Made by a program: the position numbers and the translations under genes
The notes under the pieces: model-generated
What the model saw: the letters and a program-made list of their open reading frames with translations, nothing else
Databases searched by the model: none
What the model was told of the DNA's origin: nothing
NCBI GenBank assembly: GCA_044448685.1
Contig: JBIOHC010000002.1
Span: 80,981 to 144,980 of the forward strand
Origin: Palsa-965 sp044448685
Lineage (GTDB): Bacteria; Bacteroidota; Bacteroidia; Palsa-965
Direction: 5' to 3'
DNA: 64,000 nucleotides
Shown here: piece after piece, positions 6,960 to 15,845 of the stretch
How the letters are laid out: the number at the start of each line of letters is the position of its first letter
Numbering within the stretch: position 1 is the stretch's first letter

Positions 6960-9164
6960 TTATTTAGGCTTTTTAGGAGTATCCTTTTTAGGAGCCGGTG
7001 CTGGGGCTGGTGTAGGAGCCGGAGCAGGTGTTGGCGTTGGAGCAGGTGCCGGAGCATCTACTTTAGGCTGATCAGTGCCTTCAACTCCTGTACCCTGGTC
7101 GGAACCGTAATCTTCCTGGCTTCCTGTGATTTTAGGAACAATAATAGCACGGTCTGTCTTTGGCAGTGTAGGATCAACGAAATCTGTTTTCAGTACACGT
7201 ATAACCGTACGACGGTTTTTCTGGTGCATGGCTTCCTGCTCCTGTTTTGTTTTCAGAGCATTGATTTCCTTGTCGCTGAATTTCAATTGTTTTTCACCAT
7301 AACCTTTTGGCACGATACGGGCCGGGTTGATTTTCTTTTCATCAACCAGATAGTCATAGCATGATTTGGCACGGGCCTGGCTCAGAGTCAGGTTGGCTGC
7401 ATCACTACCACGACTGTCGGTATGGGCTGCCAGTTCGATAACCAGTGTAGGGTTGTCAGTAAGCAGGGTAACAAGATAGTTCAGAGAATCCTTTGATTCC
7501 GGTCGCAACGTAGCTTTTGCAAGGTCATACTGTACTTCCGGGAAACGGATTTCCTTTTCGAAAGGAGCCAGACAGAAATCCTTCTTGAACACCTTGCTCA
7601 GATCTTCACCTACAGTGGTAAGCTTGCCTTTTTCACCTTCGGGAAGGTTGAAATAACCTGCAGCAAATGTGCTGCTTGCCTTATCAGCAAACACCATAAC
7701 TACATACGATACGTTCGGAAGGAGTTTGAATTTGTAATAACCGGCTTTGTCAGTCTTATCTTCCAGTGAAGATCCGTCAGAACCAGTTATACGAACGGAA
7801 GCACCTTGCAGGGCCACTTTATTCTTACAGTCGGTTACAACACCATCCAGGGAGAATTCGAGGGGAGGCAGGTTAAAGGACCAGATATCATCCATTCCTT
7901 TTGTTCCTTCTCTGTTAGAAGAGAAATAACCACGGTCTTTTTTACCGTCGAAAATAATTCCGAAATCATCGGCTGCAGAGTTCATCGGGAATTTCAGGTT
8001 GGTAGGATTCTGCCATTCCCATTTATCCTTTGACTTCTTTTCTGCTTTGAACATATCCAGACCACCCATACCGAGGAGACCATCGGAAGAGTAATACAGG
8101 GATCCGTCATCATGTATATACGGGAATCCTTCTTTGCCGGGTGTGTTGATACCTGCACCGAGATTAACAGGTTTACCCCAAGTCTTGGATTTCTTGTCGA
8201 GGGTAGAGACAAACAGATCGGAATTTTCACGTGCACCTGTTTCAAGGTCGGAGCTGAAAACCATAACCTGGTCATCTGGACTAACGGTAGGGTGACGGAA
8301 GTTCCATTTATCTGCGCTGTCTACACCGAATGTGATTGGTTTGTCCTCAGCTTCCCAGCTTTGCCCTTTCTTGGTCGCTTTGAAAATCTGACAGGTGATA
8401 ACCTGTTTTTTGTTCTTGTCGCAACGGGTAAAGTACATTACATCTCCTTTGGCATTGATCCAGCAGGAACCTTCGTTACCGGCCGAATTCAGATTTCCTG
8501 CCATCGGGCCCGGAGCACTCCATTTACCGTTTTTGTCAACCTTGGTTTCGAACAGGTCGGAAAACAAAGCACCAGTCTTGGTATCGATCGTAGAACCACC
8601 TGTAGAACCTTCGCGTTTGGAAGTAAATACGATGGAAAGGTGTTTTTTATCTTCCCAGTAAGGAGAAAAATCTGCATCTTTTCCATTGATCTGAGCCATA
8701 TTTTCAATTTTATGGCGGGTAGGATTATCTTTCCATTTCTGAGCAATTTCAGATGACTTAACTCCGTTTTCTCCGGCAGGATCAGAAGGAACAGCTGCTT
8801 TGTAGGCATTGAATTCAATAATTGCTTCATCGTAACGATCTGCTTTTTTCAAAGCCAGAGCACGGTACAGATGGGCTTTCGGGTCAGGATATTTAGCCTT
8901 GATGGCTTTATTATACCAGCTTTCGCTCTGTTTGTTGTCATAAATATTACGGTAACACTCCGCTACCTGATATGTAACACGGGCCTTCTCTTCCTTCCTC
9001 TTTACCTTAGGAAGCGCTTTCTTGTAAAGCTCCACCGCATTGTAGTATTGCTTGTTTTTGTAGGCCAGATCGGCATCCTTCACAAAATTTTTCTGTGCAG
9101 AAGCTGATCCGAACGTGAGAGCAAGCAAGCCAAACGACAATGCGAGAATTCTGAATAGTTTCAT
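6960..9164 (-). CDS. PorE-like OmpA-family protein, second paralogue
   Basis: 734 residues. It starts at the ATG of MKLFRILALSFGLLALTFG (9164); the open frame runs upstream to 9260 but lacks a signal peptide there. Layout as in its paralogue: signal peptide ending SASAQ, TPR region (about 25-150), PD40/WD40 propeller (about 160-450), regulatory-like domain (about 455-545) and OmpA domain (about 560-670) with ELAAHTDSRGSDAANLTLSQ. It differs by a C-terminal tail of about 35 residues of Pro-Ala/Pro-Thr repeats ending DTPKKPK, a likely cell-wall-spanning linker. It is flanked by terminators on both sides, so it is probably monocistronic. A role in anchoring T9SS or gliding machinery is inferred from PorE architecture. 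Confidence 0.87.
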   Translation of the reverse strand: MKLFRILALSFGLLALTFGSASAQKNFVKDADLAYKNKQYYNAVELYKKALPKVKRKEEKARVTYQVAECYRNIYDNKQSESWYNKAIKAKYPDPKAHLYRALALKKADRYDEAIIEFNAYKAAVPSDPAGENGVKSSEIAQKWKDNPTRHKIENMAQINGKDADFSPYWEDKKHLSIVFTSKREGSTGGSTIDTKTGALFSDLFETKVDKNGKWSAPGPMAGNLNSAGNEGSCWINAKGDVMYFTRCDKNKKQVITCQIFKATKKGQSWEAEDKPITFGVDSADKWNFRHPTVSPDDQVMVFSSDLETGARENSDLFVSTLDKKSKTWGKPVNLGAGINTPGKEGFPYIHDDGSLYYSSDGLLGMGGLDMFKAEKKSKDKWEWQNPTNLKFPMNSAADDFGIIFDGKKDRGYFSSNREGTKGMDDIWSFNLPPLEFSLDGVVTDCKNKVALQGASVRITGSDGSSLEDKTDKAGYYKFKLLPNVSYVVMVFADKASSTFAAGYFNLPEGEKGKLTTVGEDLSKVFKKDFCLAPFEKEIRFPEVQYDLAKATLRPESKDSLNYLVTLLTDNPTLVIELAAHTDSRGSDAANLTLSQARAKSCYDYLVDEKKINPARIVPKGYGEKQLKFSDKEINALKTKQEQEAMHQKNRRTVIRVLKTDFVDPTLPKTDRAIIVPKITGSQEDYGSDQGTGVEGTDQPKVDAPAPAPTPTPAPAPTPAPAPAPKKDTPKKPK

Positions 9165-9230
9165 ATCGGAGTATTGTTTGTTATTACGATTGGTATTAAT
9201 GGGTGCTAAAATAACCATTAATTCCTGAGA

Positions 9231-9279
9231 AAAAAAAATAAAAAACCCATTAAGCCTCAAAAAACGAGGCTTAATAGGG
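9231..9279. terminator. Bidirectional terminator downstream of glnN
   Basis: The stem CCCATTAAGCCTC (9246-9258) pairs with GAGGCTTAATAGGG (9266-9279) with one bulge. On the minus strand it is followed by a long T-rich run (plus-strand A-run 9231-9245), and on the plus strand by CTTTTTT. It ends glnN transcription. The rest of the 270-bp gap holds the promoter region of the 6960-9164 gene. Confidence 0.83.
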
Positions 9280-9434
9280 TCTTTTTTGGCAATAAAAGCC
9301 TTTTTTTATGATTTAATTCCATGCAACCTCGTTTTCAGACAGGGATTTTCGGTCAAGCATGCAGGTTTTCCCGATTTATGAACAAGATATCACAAGGCTA
9401 TTGTGCTCAGATTCTGTGTTTTGCCTGTTTTCAA

Positions 9435-11624
9435 TTACTTGGTGAACAACAGTTCCCTGTATTTCGGAAGGGGCCAGTTTTCATCATCAATGACAAGTTC
9501 AAGCTTATCGACATGGTAACGGATTTCTTCAAAATGTCCTTTCACCTTGTCACAATACGCTACAGCCTGCTTACGGTGATCTTCGATTTTATTGGCTGCC
9601 TTACGCTCCTCAATCATGGCATCCACCTTTTTCTTGATGGTCCCTACATGAGATGATATTTCACGGATGATATCGAGCTGGGGACCGGCCACATTATTGA
9701 ATTCAGGAGTTTCGAAAATACGCTTCAGGCCTGATACATTATCCACCAGTATTTTCTGATATTTAATTGCCGTCGGGATGATGTGATTCATTGCCAGATC
9801 AGCCATGACACGGCTTTCAATCTGAATTCTCTTGGTATAATTTTCCAGGTATATGGCATGACGGGCTTCCTGTTCGCGGTGAGTCATTATATTCAGACGC
9901 TCGAACAGATCCAGGCTCTCCTTACTCACATAGGCATCCAGTGCAGGAGGGGTCGTATTGAAATTGCTCAGCCCCCTCTTTTTGGCTTCATTCTTCCATT
10001 CCTCACTGTATCCGTTTCCTTCGAAAAGGATCTTCTTGGACTTCTTGATATAATCAACCAGCACCTGGAACAGGGCTTCATCCTTCTCCACACCGCTTTC
10101 CATCAGTTTGTCCACATCTTTTTTAAAGAGAACAAGCTGATTGGCCATGATTGCATTCAGTACGGTCATCGCACCGGCACAGTTGGCCGATGATCCGACA
10201 GCTCGGAATTCAAATTTATTGCCGGTAAAAGCAAAAGGAGAGGTACGGTTACGGTCCGTATTGTCAAGGAGGATATCCGGAATCTTGCCGATGTCCAGCT
10301 TCAGTGCCGTTTTTTCATCTGGTGTCATCTTACCAGATTTAACACGCTTCTCCAGGTCTTCGAGTATTTCTGTAAGCTGACTACCAATGAAAATACTTAC
10401 TATAGCCGGAGGAGCTTCATTGGCACCAAGCCTATGATCATTGCTGGCGCTGGCAATAGAAGCACGCAATAAGTCAGCATTGTCATGAACCGCTTTAATG
10501 GTATTAATAAAGAAGGTAAGAAACTGCAGGTTTGTCTTTGGTGTCTTACCGGGCGAAAGCAGGTTCTTGCCGGTATTGGTACTCATGCTCCAGTTATTAT
10601 GCTTACCGCTGCCGTTAACACCGGCATAAGGTTTTTCATGCAACAACACCCTGAAATTATGGGTGCGTGCCACCTTTTCCATCACATCCATCAACAGCTG
10701 GTTATGATCAACAGCCAGGTTACATTCCTCAAATACAGGAGCACACTCAAACTGATTAGGAGCCACTTCATTGTGGCGGGTTTTTACCGGAATGCCGAGC
10801 AGCCAGCTTTCCTGCTCAAAATCGCGCATGAAAGCGGTGGCACGTTCAGGAATAGATCCGAAATAATGGTCTTCCAGCTGCTGTCCTTTTGCTGGAGCAT
10901 GACCGAAAAGCGCTCTGCCACACATTTCCAGATCGGGACGTGCATTGTACAAGGCTGTATCGACCAGGAAATATTCCTGTTCCCAGCCAAGGGTAGCAGT
11001 TACCTTGGTTGTGTTCTTGTCAAAATACTGGCATACATCGGTCGCTGATTTATCCAATGCACTCAGTGCTTTAAGCAAGGGTGTTTTGAAATCCAGGCTT
11101 TCACCGGTATAGGAGACAAAAATCGTTGGGATACAAAGTGTGGAACCGATCAGGAATGCAGGAGATGTTGGATCCCAGGCTGTATACCCCCTGGCTTCAA
11201 ATGTATTCCGTATACCTCCGCTTGGAAAAGAAGAAGCATCAGGTTCCTGCTGAACAAGCAATGCGCCTCCGAATGTTTCCATTGCACGCCCGTTATCATA
11301 GGGCGTAAAAAATGCATCATGCTTTTCGGCTGTGGTACCGGTTAAAGGCTGGAACCAGTGGGTATAATGTGTGGCGCCTAAACTGATGGCCCAGGACTTC
11401 ATGCCATTAGCTACCTGTTCCGCCATTTTACGGTCTATTTTGGTACCGCTTTCAATAGCATTCATCACACTTCCGAAACCCTCTTCACTGAGGTACTTAC
11501 GCATGGCATCCCGCCCGAATACATGACGGCCGAAAAAATCGGATACCTTATCCGATGGGAGTTCTACTTTAACAGGAGTGCGGCTCATGACCTCCTCCAA
11601 TGCTCTGAATCTGTGAATGGCCAT
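9435..11624 (-). CDS. glnN: Glutamine synthetase type III
   Basis: Makes glutamine from glutamate, ammonia and ATP in the cytosol. The 729-residue length is that of the GSIII class, about 1.5 times GSI. Seen: an N-terminal GSIII segment with WAISLGATHYTHWFQPLTG, LGWEQEYFLVD, PVKTRHNEVAPNQFECAP, HEKPYAGVNGSGKHNNWSM and DRNRTSPFAFTGNKFEFRA. These contain the expected metal and substrate Glu and Arg residues. The C-terminal helical region is also typical. It has a terminator at 9231-9279 and a TAnnTTTG box about 80 bases upstream. GSIII is the usual enzyme of Bacteroidota. Confidence 0.96.
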   Translation of the reverse strand: MAIHRFRALEEVMSRTPVKVELPSDKVSDFFGRHVFGRDAMRKYLSEEGFGSVMNAIESGTKIDRKMAEQVANGMKSWAISLGATHYTHWFQPLTGTTAEKHDAFFTPYDNGRAMETFGGALLVQQEPDASSFPSGGIRNTFEARGYTAWDPTSPAFLIGSTLCIPTIFVSYTGESLDFKTPLLKALSALDKSATDVCQYFDKNTTKVTATLGWEQEYFLVDTALYNARPDLEMCGRALFGHAPAKGQQLEDHYFGSIPERATAFMRDFEQESWLLGIPVKTRHNEVAPNQFECAPVFEECNLAVDHNQLLMDVMEKVARTHNFRVLLHEKPYAGVNGSGKHNNWSMSTNTGKNLLSPGKTPKTNLQFLTFFINTIKAVHDNADLLRASIASASNDHRLGANEAPPAIVSIFIGSQLTEILEDLEKRVKSGKMTPDEKTALKLDIGKIPDILLDNTDRNRTSPFAFTGNKFEFRAVGSSANCAGAMTVLNAIMANQLVLFKKDVDKLMESGVEKDEALFQVLVDYIKKSKKILFEGNGYSEEWKNEAKKRGLSNFNTTPPALDAYVSKESLDLFERLNIMTHREQEARHAIYLENYTKRIQIESRVMADLAMNHIIPTAIKYQKILVDNVSGLKRIFETPEFNNVAGPQLDIIREISSHVGTIKKKVDAMIEERKAANKIEDHRKQAVAYCDKVKGHFEEIRYHVDKLELVIDDENWPLPKYRELLFTK

Positions 11625-11703
11625 TTTTGAATGATTTAAGATTTATGAATGATGATTTATGATTTTTTTTCACCTCGGTGACAGAAATTTCAATTTACGC
11701 AGA

Positions 11704-11711
11704 CAAATGTA
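11704..11711 (-). promoter_or_regulatory. Putative -7 box of glnN
   Basis: TACATTTG on the minus strand fits the Bacteroidota -7 consensus TAnnTTTG and would give a leader of about 75 bases. A good -33 TTG is not visible at the usual spacing, so the call is tentative. Confidence 0.4.
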
Positions 11712-11912
11712 TGGCAATTTCGACCGCATCCTTTAAAAAAGCATATTTTTTTATTTACACCCCCTGTTTTTATGCCATGGTGTTAAAATAAAGTCAATTT
11801 TGCATGACTACACCCCTGATTTTTAGGCATTGTTAATAAAAAAATGCAGAGAGCGGAGAAACAGAGCGAAACAATTAATCTGTTAGTTGGTATATGGAAT
11901 GGACACGGGAAC

Positions 11913-12045
11913 TTGTCATTCTGAGCGACCTTGGGGTGGAAGGCGGGAAGCAGTCGCGAAGAATCTCCTTGGTTTATGCATTCTCGAATAGATTCTTCGG
12001 CGCCGCCCACGCTTCTATCAGCCCCAACGGGCCTCAGAATGACAA
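11913..12045. repeat. 133-bp miniature inverted-repeat element
   Basis: The ends are a perfect 13-bp inverted repeat, TTGTCATTCTGAG (11913-11925) and CTCAGAATGACAA (12033-12045). An inner 9-bp pair GAAGAATCT (11958-11966) and AGATTCTTC (11990-11998) brackets the centre, and the arms between are partly complementary. It is non-coding and could fold into a long hairpin. It sits in the 449-bp gap between glnN and the tatA-like gene, whose remaining bases contain only the glnN upstream region. A half copy is at 5625-5683. The CATTCTGAGC...GAAGAATCT theme is widespread in bacterial intergenic DNA. Confidence 0.85.
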
Positions 12046-12073
12046 TTACGTATACATTATGGTTAAAGGGAAA

Positions 12074-12439
12074 CTATTTCCCTTTCTCCTCTTCTTTATG
12101 AACAGGAGTTACCGGAGTGGCAGGTGTAAGAGGAGCCACAGAAGGATGTTCCGCCTCATCACGGATAAGCACAGGTGCAGGTTGGTTATGCTCCAGATCA
12201 AGATCTTTTATAGCCTTCTCTACATTAGTATTCCGTTCAATTTCATTCACACTTTTCTGGATCTCTCCCTGAATATTGTCTGCAGCGGCTTTGAACTCCC
12301 GCATACCCTTGCCCAATACCCGGGCGACTTCGGGGATCTTCTTACCCCCGAAAAAGATAATGATGACGAATACAATAAGGAGGACTTCCCCTGTACCGAG
12401 GCTTTCAAGAAAAAGTAAAGGAGAATGGATGAAATACAT
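12074..12439 (-). CDS. tatA: Sec-independent translocase subunit TatA/TatB-like
   Basis: A 121-residue protein with one N-terminal membrane helix (SLGTGEVLLIVFVIIIFFGG) followed by the hallmark FGGKKIPEVARVLGKGMREF amphipathic helix. A charged, Pro-rich cytoplasmic tail ends in EEEKGK. It forms part of the Tat export pore for folded proteins. tatC is not in the window, so assignment to TatA rather than TatB is uncertain. It lies about 77 bases downstream of secDF on the same strand, with the secDF terminator between them, so it is probably transcribed separately. Confidence 0.88.
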   Translation of the reverse strand: MYFIHSPLLFLESLGTGEVLLIVFVIIIFFGGKKIPEVARVLGKGMREFKAAADNIQGEIQKSVNEIERNTNVEKAIKDLDLEHNQPAPVLIRDEAEHPSVAPLTPATPVTPVHKEEEKGK

Positions 12440-12460
12440 AATGCAAAGGTAGGTAACAAA

Positions 12461-12498
12461 AAAAGATCCTGTTTGAAATAAACAGGATCTTTTTTATG
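12461..12498 (-). terminator. Rho-independent terminator of secDF
   Basis: A 14-bp stem (AAAAGATCCTGTTT 12461-12474, AAACAGGATCTTTT 12481-12494) with a 6-base loop. T-rich ends on both sides could work in both directions. Confidence 0.87.
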
Positions 12499-12515
12499 AT
12501 TTATGCCTTGGGTTC

Positions 12516-15500
12516 TTATTTCTTAACTAAACCATCGTCTTTCTTATCGAAATCCACCACTATCGGGGTAGCGATACAAAGCGAAGAGTAAGTACCGATA
12601 ACCACACCGATCAGCAGGGCGAAGGCAAAACCTCTGATTACATCCCCACCGAACACAAAGATCGACAAGAGAACGAAGAAGGTAATGGTCGACGTATTGA
12701 TAGTCCGGGTCAGGGTGCTGTTCAATGCGTAGTTGATCATATTGTGCTGCTCTGTCTTGCTCATACTCTGTTTCTGGGTCAGGAATTCCCTGATTCTGTC
12801 GAATACAACCACGGTATCTGTCATGGAATAACCCATAACAGTAAGCAATGCAGCTACGAAATCCTGTCCTATTTCAAGAGAGAAAGGCAACACCCCGTCA
12901 AAGATTACATAACAGGACATAACCACCAGCACGTCGTGGAACAGAGCGGCTACCGCACCCAGACCATACTGCCATTTCTTGAATCGTACCAGGATGAAAA
13001 GGAACATCAGGATACAGGAGAAGAAGATAGCCAGCAAGGAGGCGTACACGATATCTTTCGCAATAGAAGGACCGACCTTGGTACTGCTCATGACATCGTA
13101 GGTAGGCTGAACTTTTTTCAGGCCTGTTTCCAGTGCTTTTTCGACTGTTGAGTCGGCTTTTATACTGCTTTCATTAATTAGATAGGTAGTGGTGATCTTT
13201 ACCTGGTTGGAAGAACCGAAGGTCTTTACTTCAGGTTCTGAACCGAAGCTCACCTTCAGTGCACCCCTTACATCGGCAACCTGCACAGGCTTGTGGAAAC
13301 GAACCTGGAAGGTACGGCCGCCCTGGAAATCAACACCCAGATTGAATCCCTTGTTCTTCACGAAGAAGATAAGACCGATCAGGATAATGGTGCTGGAGAA
13401 GATATAGAAGTATTTACGTTTTCCTACAAAGTCAATCTTGGCATGACGCAGGAGATTCTCAGTGGCAGGAACAGAGAACTTAACAATGGCTCCCGGTTTC
13501 TTCAGCATACGGTCGAACACGATACGGGTGATGAAGATGGCACAGAACATAGAGCTCAGGATACCGATGATCAGGGTAGTTGCAAAGCCCTGTACCGGTC
13601 CGCTACCGAATATAAACAGGATGATACCGAGAATAAGTGTTGTCAGGTTGGAGTCAAGGATGGACGACATGGCATGCTTGTAACCTTCGGTCACCGCCAG
13701 TACCATACCTTTTCCTTCACGTAATTCTTCCCGCACACGTTCGAAAATCAGGATATTCGCATCTACTGATAAGGCTATAGTCAGCACGATACCGGCAATA
13801 CCGGGCAGTGTAAGTACAGCACCCAGGGAGGTAAGCACACCCATGATAAAGAATACGTTTACAAGCAAGGCGATATCGGCAACGAGACCGGCGCGGTTGT
13901 AATAGAAGCCCATATAAATAAGTACCACGATAAGGGCTACGACGAAGGAGAGGAAACCGGCATTGATGGCTTCCTGACCCAGGGTAGGTCCTATTACTGT
14001 TTCTTCCACAATATGTGCAGGAGCAGGCAGCTTACCTATGCTCAGTACGTTGACAAGGTCATTGGCTTCGTTGATGGAGAAGTCGCCCGTTATAGAAGAC
14101 CTTCCGTTTGGAATTTCATTGCTTACACGGGGCGCTGAATACACACAATTATCGAGTACGATGGCAATGCATTTGCCTACGTTGTCATGGGTCAGCAATC
14201 TCCAGGAATGAGCGCCTTCAGCATTCATTGACATGGAAATTTCGGGGTGACCACCATTTTGCTGGTTAAATTCAGTACGGGTATCCGTAACCACATCCCC
14301 TTCCATGGCGGCACGTCCGTCACGGCGGGTTACTTTGATTACATAGAGGTCAAATGCTTTTTTATTGCCTTTCTCTGCCTTCACACCCCAGAAGAACTTC
14401 ATATTCTTAGGGATCAGCTCTGCAACACGTTTCATTTTCAGCAGGGTATTGATCCTGGCCGTATCCTTAGCCAAAGCCACACCGGCTACAGGTCCCGGTA
14501 TTGCCATCTGTCCCTTGCCGTCCTTACTTGCCTGTATGGATGGGTTAAGCAGGGTGAAGAATAATGGACTCTTCTTCGCCATTTCGGTAAGGCTTTCTGC
14601 CTTGCCTTTTAATTTACTGTTGGAAGTATCACCTTTTTCTTTTTTGTTGATTTCCTCAGCCAGACTATGCTTTGTAGTATCCCTCTTCTCCCCTGCCTTG
14701 GCAGTTTTCTTTGCATCGGTATTGCCTTTTGTAGTATCAGCAGGTGTTTTAGCAGCAGAATCAGCAGCATAGAGGATTTTACTCAGCTTTTCATTTACAT
14801 TATTCAGGATGGTAAGAGACTCATTGCTCTCATATGTTTCCCAGAATTCCAGATTGGCAGTACCCTGGAGGAGTTTACGAACGCGGTTCTTGTCTTTTAC
14901 ACCCGGTAACTCGATCAGGATACGCCCTGTATTAGGCATAAGCTGTATACTTGGCTGGGCAACACCGAACTTATTGATACGCTGCTCGAGGATGAGCTTG
15001 GCGCGTTTTACGCTTTCATCGGCTTCTGTGTTCAGCACTTTCAGTACTTCCGCATTGGTGGTAGTGAAGTTGATTTTGTTTTTCAGTTCCACAGTCTGGA
15101 AGAAAGCGGCCAGCTTGGCACCCGGATTATTTCTTTCAAAAGCTTTTCCGAACAGTTCCACAAATGTTCCCTGTTGTGACTTACTCATTTCAATAGCATC
15201 ATTCACTGATTTTGTGAAGGAAGGATCGGGGTTGTAATTACTCAGGGCTTTCACGATTTCGGAAACGGAGATTTCCATCGTTACGTTCATACCCCCTTTT
15301 AAGTCAAGACCCAAGTTGATAGCATGCTGTCTAACCTGTGAGCCGGTATATTTAATGATACCCAGGCTATATACATTCTCATTGGCAATGGAATCATTGA
15401 GGTAGAATTCCTCTCTTTTGGAACGCAGGGAATCCAGATAGTGCCTGGTCTGGGCTGTATCGTTATTACAGACCTTTTTAGCGCTGTCAATAACCGCTTT

Positions 15501-15638
15501 GCGTTTTATATAGCTATCCGCATAATTTTTTGCATCCGAATCAATTCCATTCGCAATAAAGGTGAAGGAGAGATAAAACAGGCATGACAGAGCCATTAAG
15601 ATGGTGAATACCCGTATGGCGCCTTTAATATTTTGCAT
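12516..15638 (-). CDS. secDF: Fused protein translocase subunit SecDF
   Basis: Uses the proton gradient to complete protein translocation through SecYEG. The 1040 residues comprise SecD (about 1-680) and SecF (about 720-1040) in one chain, as usual in Bacteroidota. SecD motifs: LGLDLKGGMNVTMEI, LPGVKDKNRVRKLLQG, and the membrane part from ETVIGPTLGQEAINAGF through ANILIFERVREELREG. SecF shows GVDFQGGRTFQVRF and VVVFDRIREFL. About 12 membrane helices are expected. A Lys/Thr/Ala-rich low-complexity insertion (about residues 290-350) lies in the periplasmic part of SecD. The promoter at 15718-15748 is nearly consensus. Confidence 0.97.
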   Translation of the reverse strand: MQNIKGAIRVFTILMALSCLFYLSFTFIANGIDSDAKNYADSYIKRKAVIDSAKKVCNNDTAQTRHYLDSLRSKREEFYLNDSIANENVYSLGIIKYTGSQVRQHAINLGLDLKGGMNVTMEISVSEIVKALSNYNPDPSFTKSVNDAIEMSKSQQGTFVELFGKAFERNNPGAKLAAFFQTVELKNKINFTTTNAEVLKVLNTEADESVKRAKLILEQRINKFGVAQPSIQLMPNTGRILIELPGVKDKNRVRKLLQGTANLEFWETYESNESLTILNNVNEKLSKILYAADSAAKTPADTTKGNTDAKKTAKAGEKRDTTKHSLAEEINKKEKGDTSNSKLKGKAESLTEMAKKSPLFFTLLNPSIQASKDGKGQMAIPGPVAGVALAKDTARINTLLKMKRVAELIPKNMKFFWGVKAEKGNKKAFDLYVIKVTRRDGRAAMEGDVVTDTRTEFNQQNGGHPEISMSMNAEGAHSWRLLTHDNVGKCIAIVLDNCVYSAPRVSNEIPNGRSSITGDFSINEANDLVNVLSIGKLPAPAHIVEETVIGPTLGQEAINAGFLSFVVALIVVLIYMGFYYNRAGLVADIALLVNVFFIMGVLTSLGAVLTLPGIAGIVLTIALSVDANILIFERVREELREGKGMVLAVTEGYKHAMSSILDSNLTTLILGIILFIFGSGPVQGFATTLIIGILSSMFCAIFITRIVFDRMLKKPGAIVKFSVPATENLLRHAKIDFVGKRKYFYIFSSTIILIGLIFFVKNKGFNLGVDFQGGRTFQVRFHKPVQVADVRGALKVSFGSEPEVKTFGSSNQVKITTTYLINESSIKADSTVEKALETGLKKVQPTYDVMSSTKVGPSIAKDIVYASLLAIFFSCILMFLFILVRFKKWQYGLGAVAALFHDVLVVMSCYVIFDGVLPFSLEIGQDFVAALLTVMGYSMTDTVVVFDRIREFLTQKQSMSKTEQHNMINYALNSTLTRTINTSTITFFVLLSIFVFGGDVIRGFAFALLIGVVIGTYSSLCIATPIVVDFDKKDDGLVKK

Positions 15639-15717
15639 ATCGTAATGAATTATTTTAAAACCTAATTAATATTCTTAACCCATGATTCTCAGGAAACAGC
15701 CTGAAAAATGAAGGGTG

Positions 15718-15748
15718 CAAATATAGAAATCCAATCATTATTAACCAA
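15718..15748 (-). promoter_or_regulatory. secDF promoter (-33 TTGG, N19, -7 TATATTTG)
   Basis: On the minus strand TTGG (plus 15745-15748) and TATATTTG (plus 15718-15725) are exactly 19 bases apart, matching the Bacteroidota promoter TTG-N19-21-TAnnTTTG. The leader would be about 70 bases. Confidence 0.75.
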
Positions 15749-15845
15749 TTTTAATTCAAATAGGCCGAAAATCCGCCTTTCTGCCACTGGAATACTTAGA
15801 AAACCTCGGATAATTGCAGTAATTTAGCATTCTGGCAAGCAAACT

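Noticed and set aside
9165..9260. Upstream extension of the second PorE-like gene
   Set aside because: It would place 32 non-signal residues before a perfect signal peptide.
11625..12073. Small gene in the glnN/tatA gap
   Set aside because: The open frames are translations of the inverted-repeat element and have no conserved features.
12744..13151. Plus-strand open frames opposite secDF
   Set aside because: They mirror a well-defined gene and show no family features.
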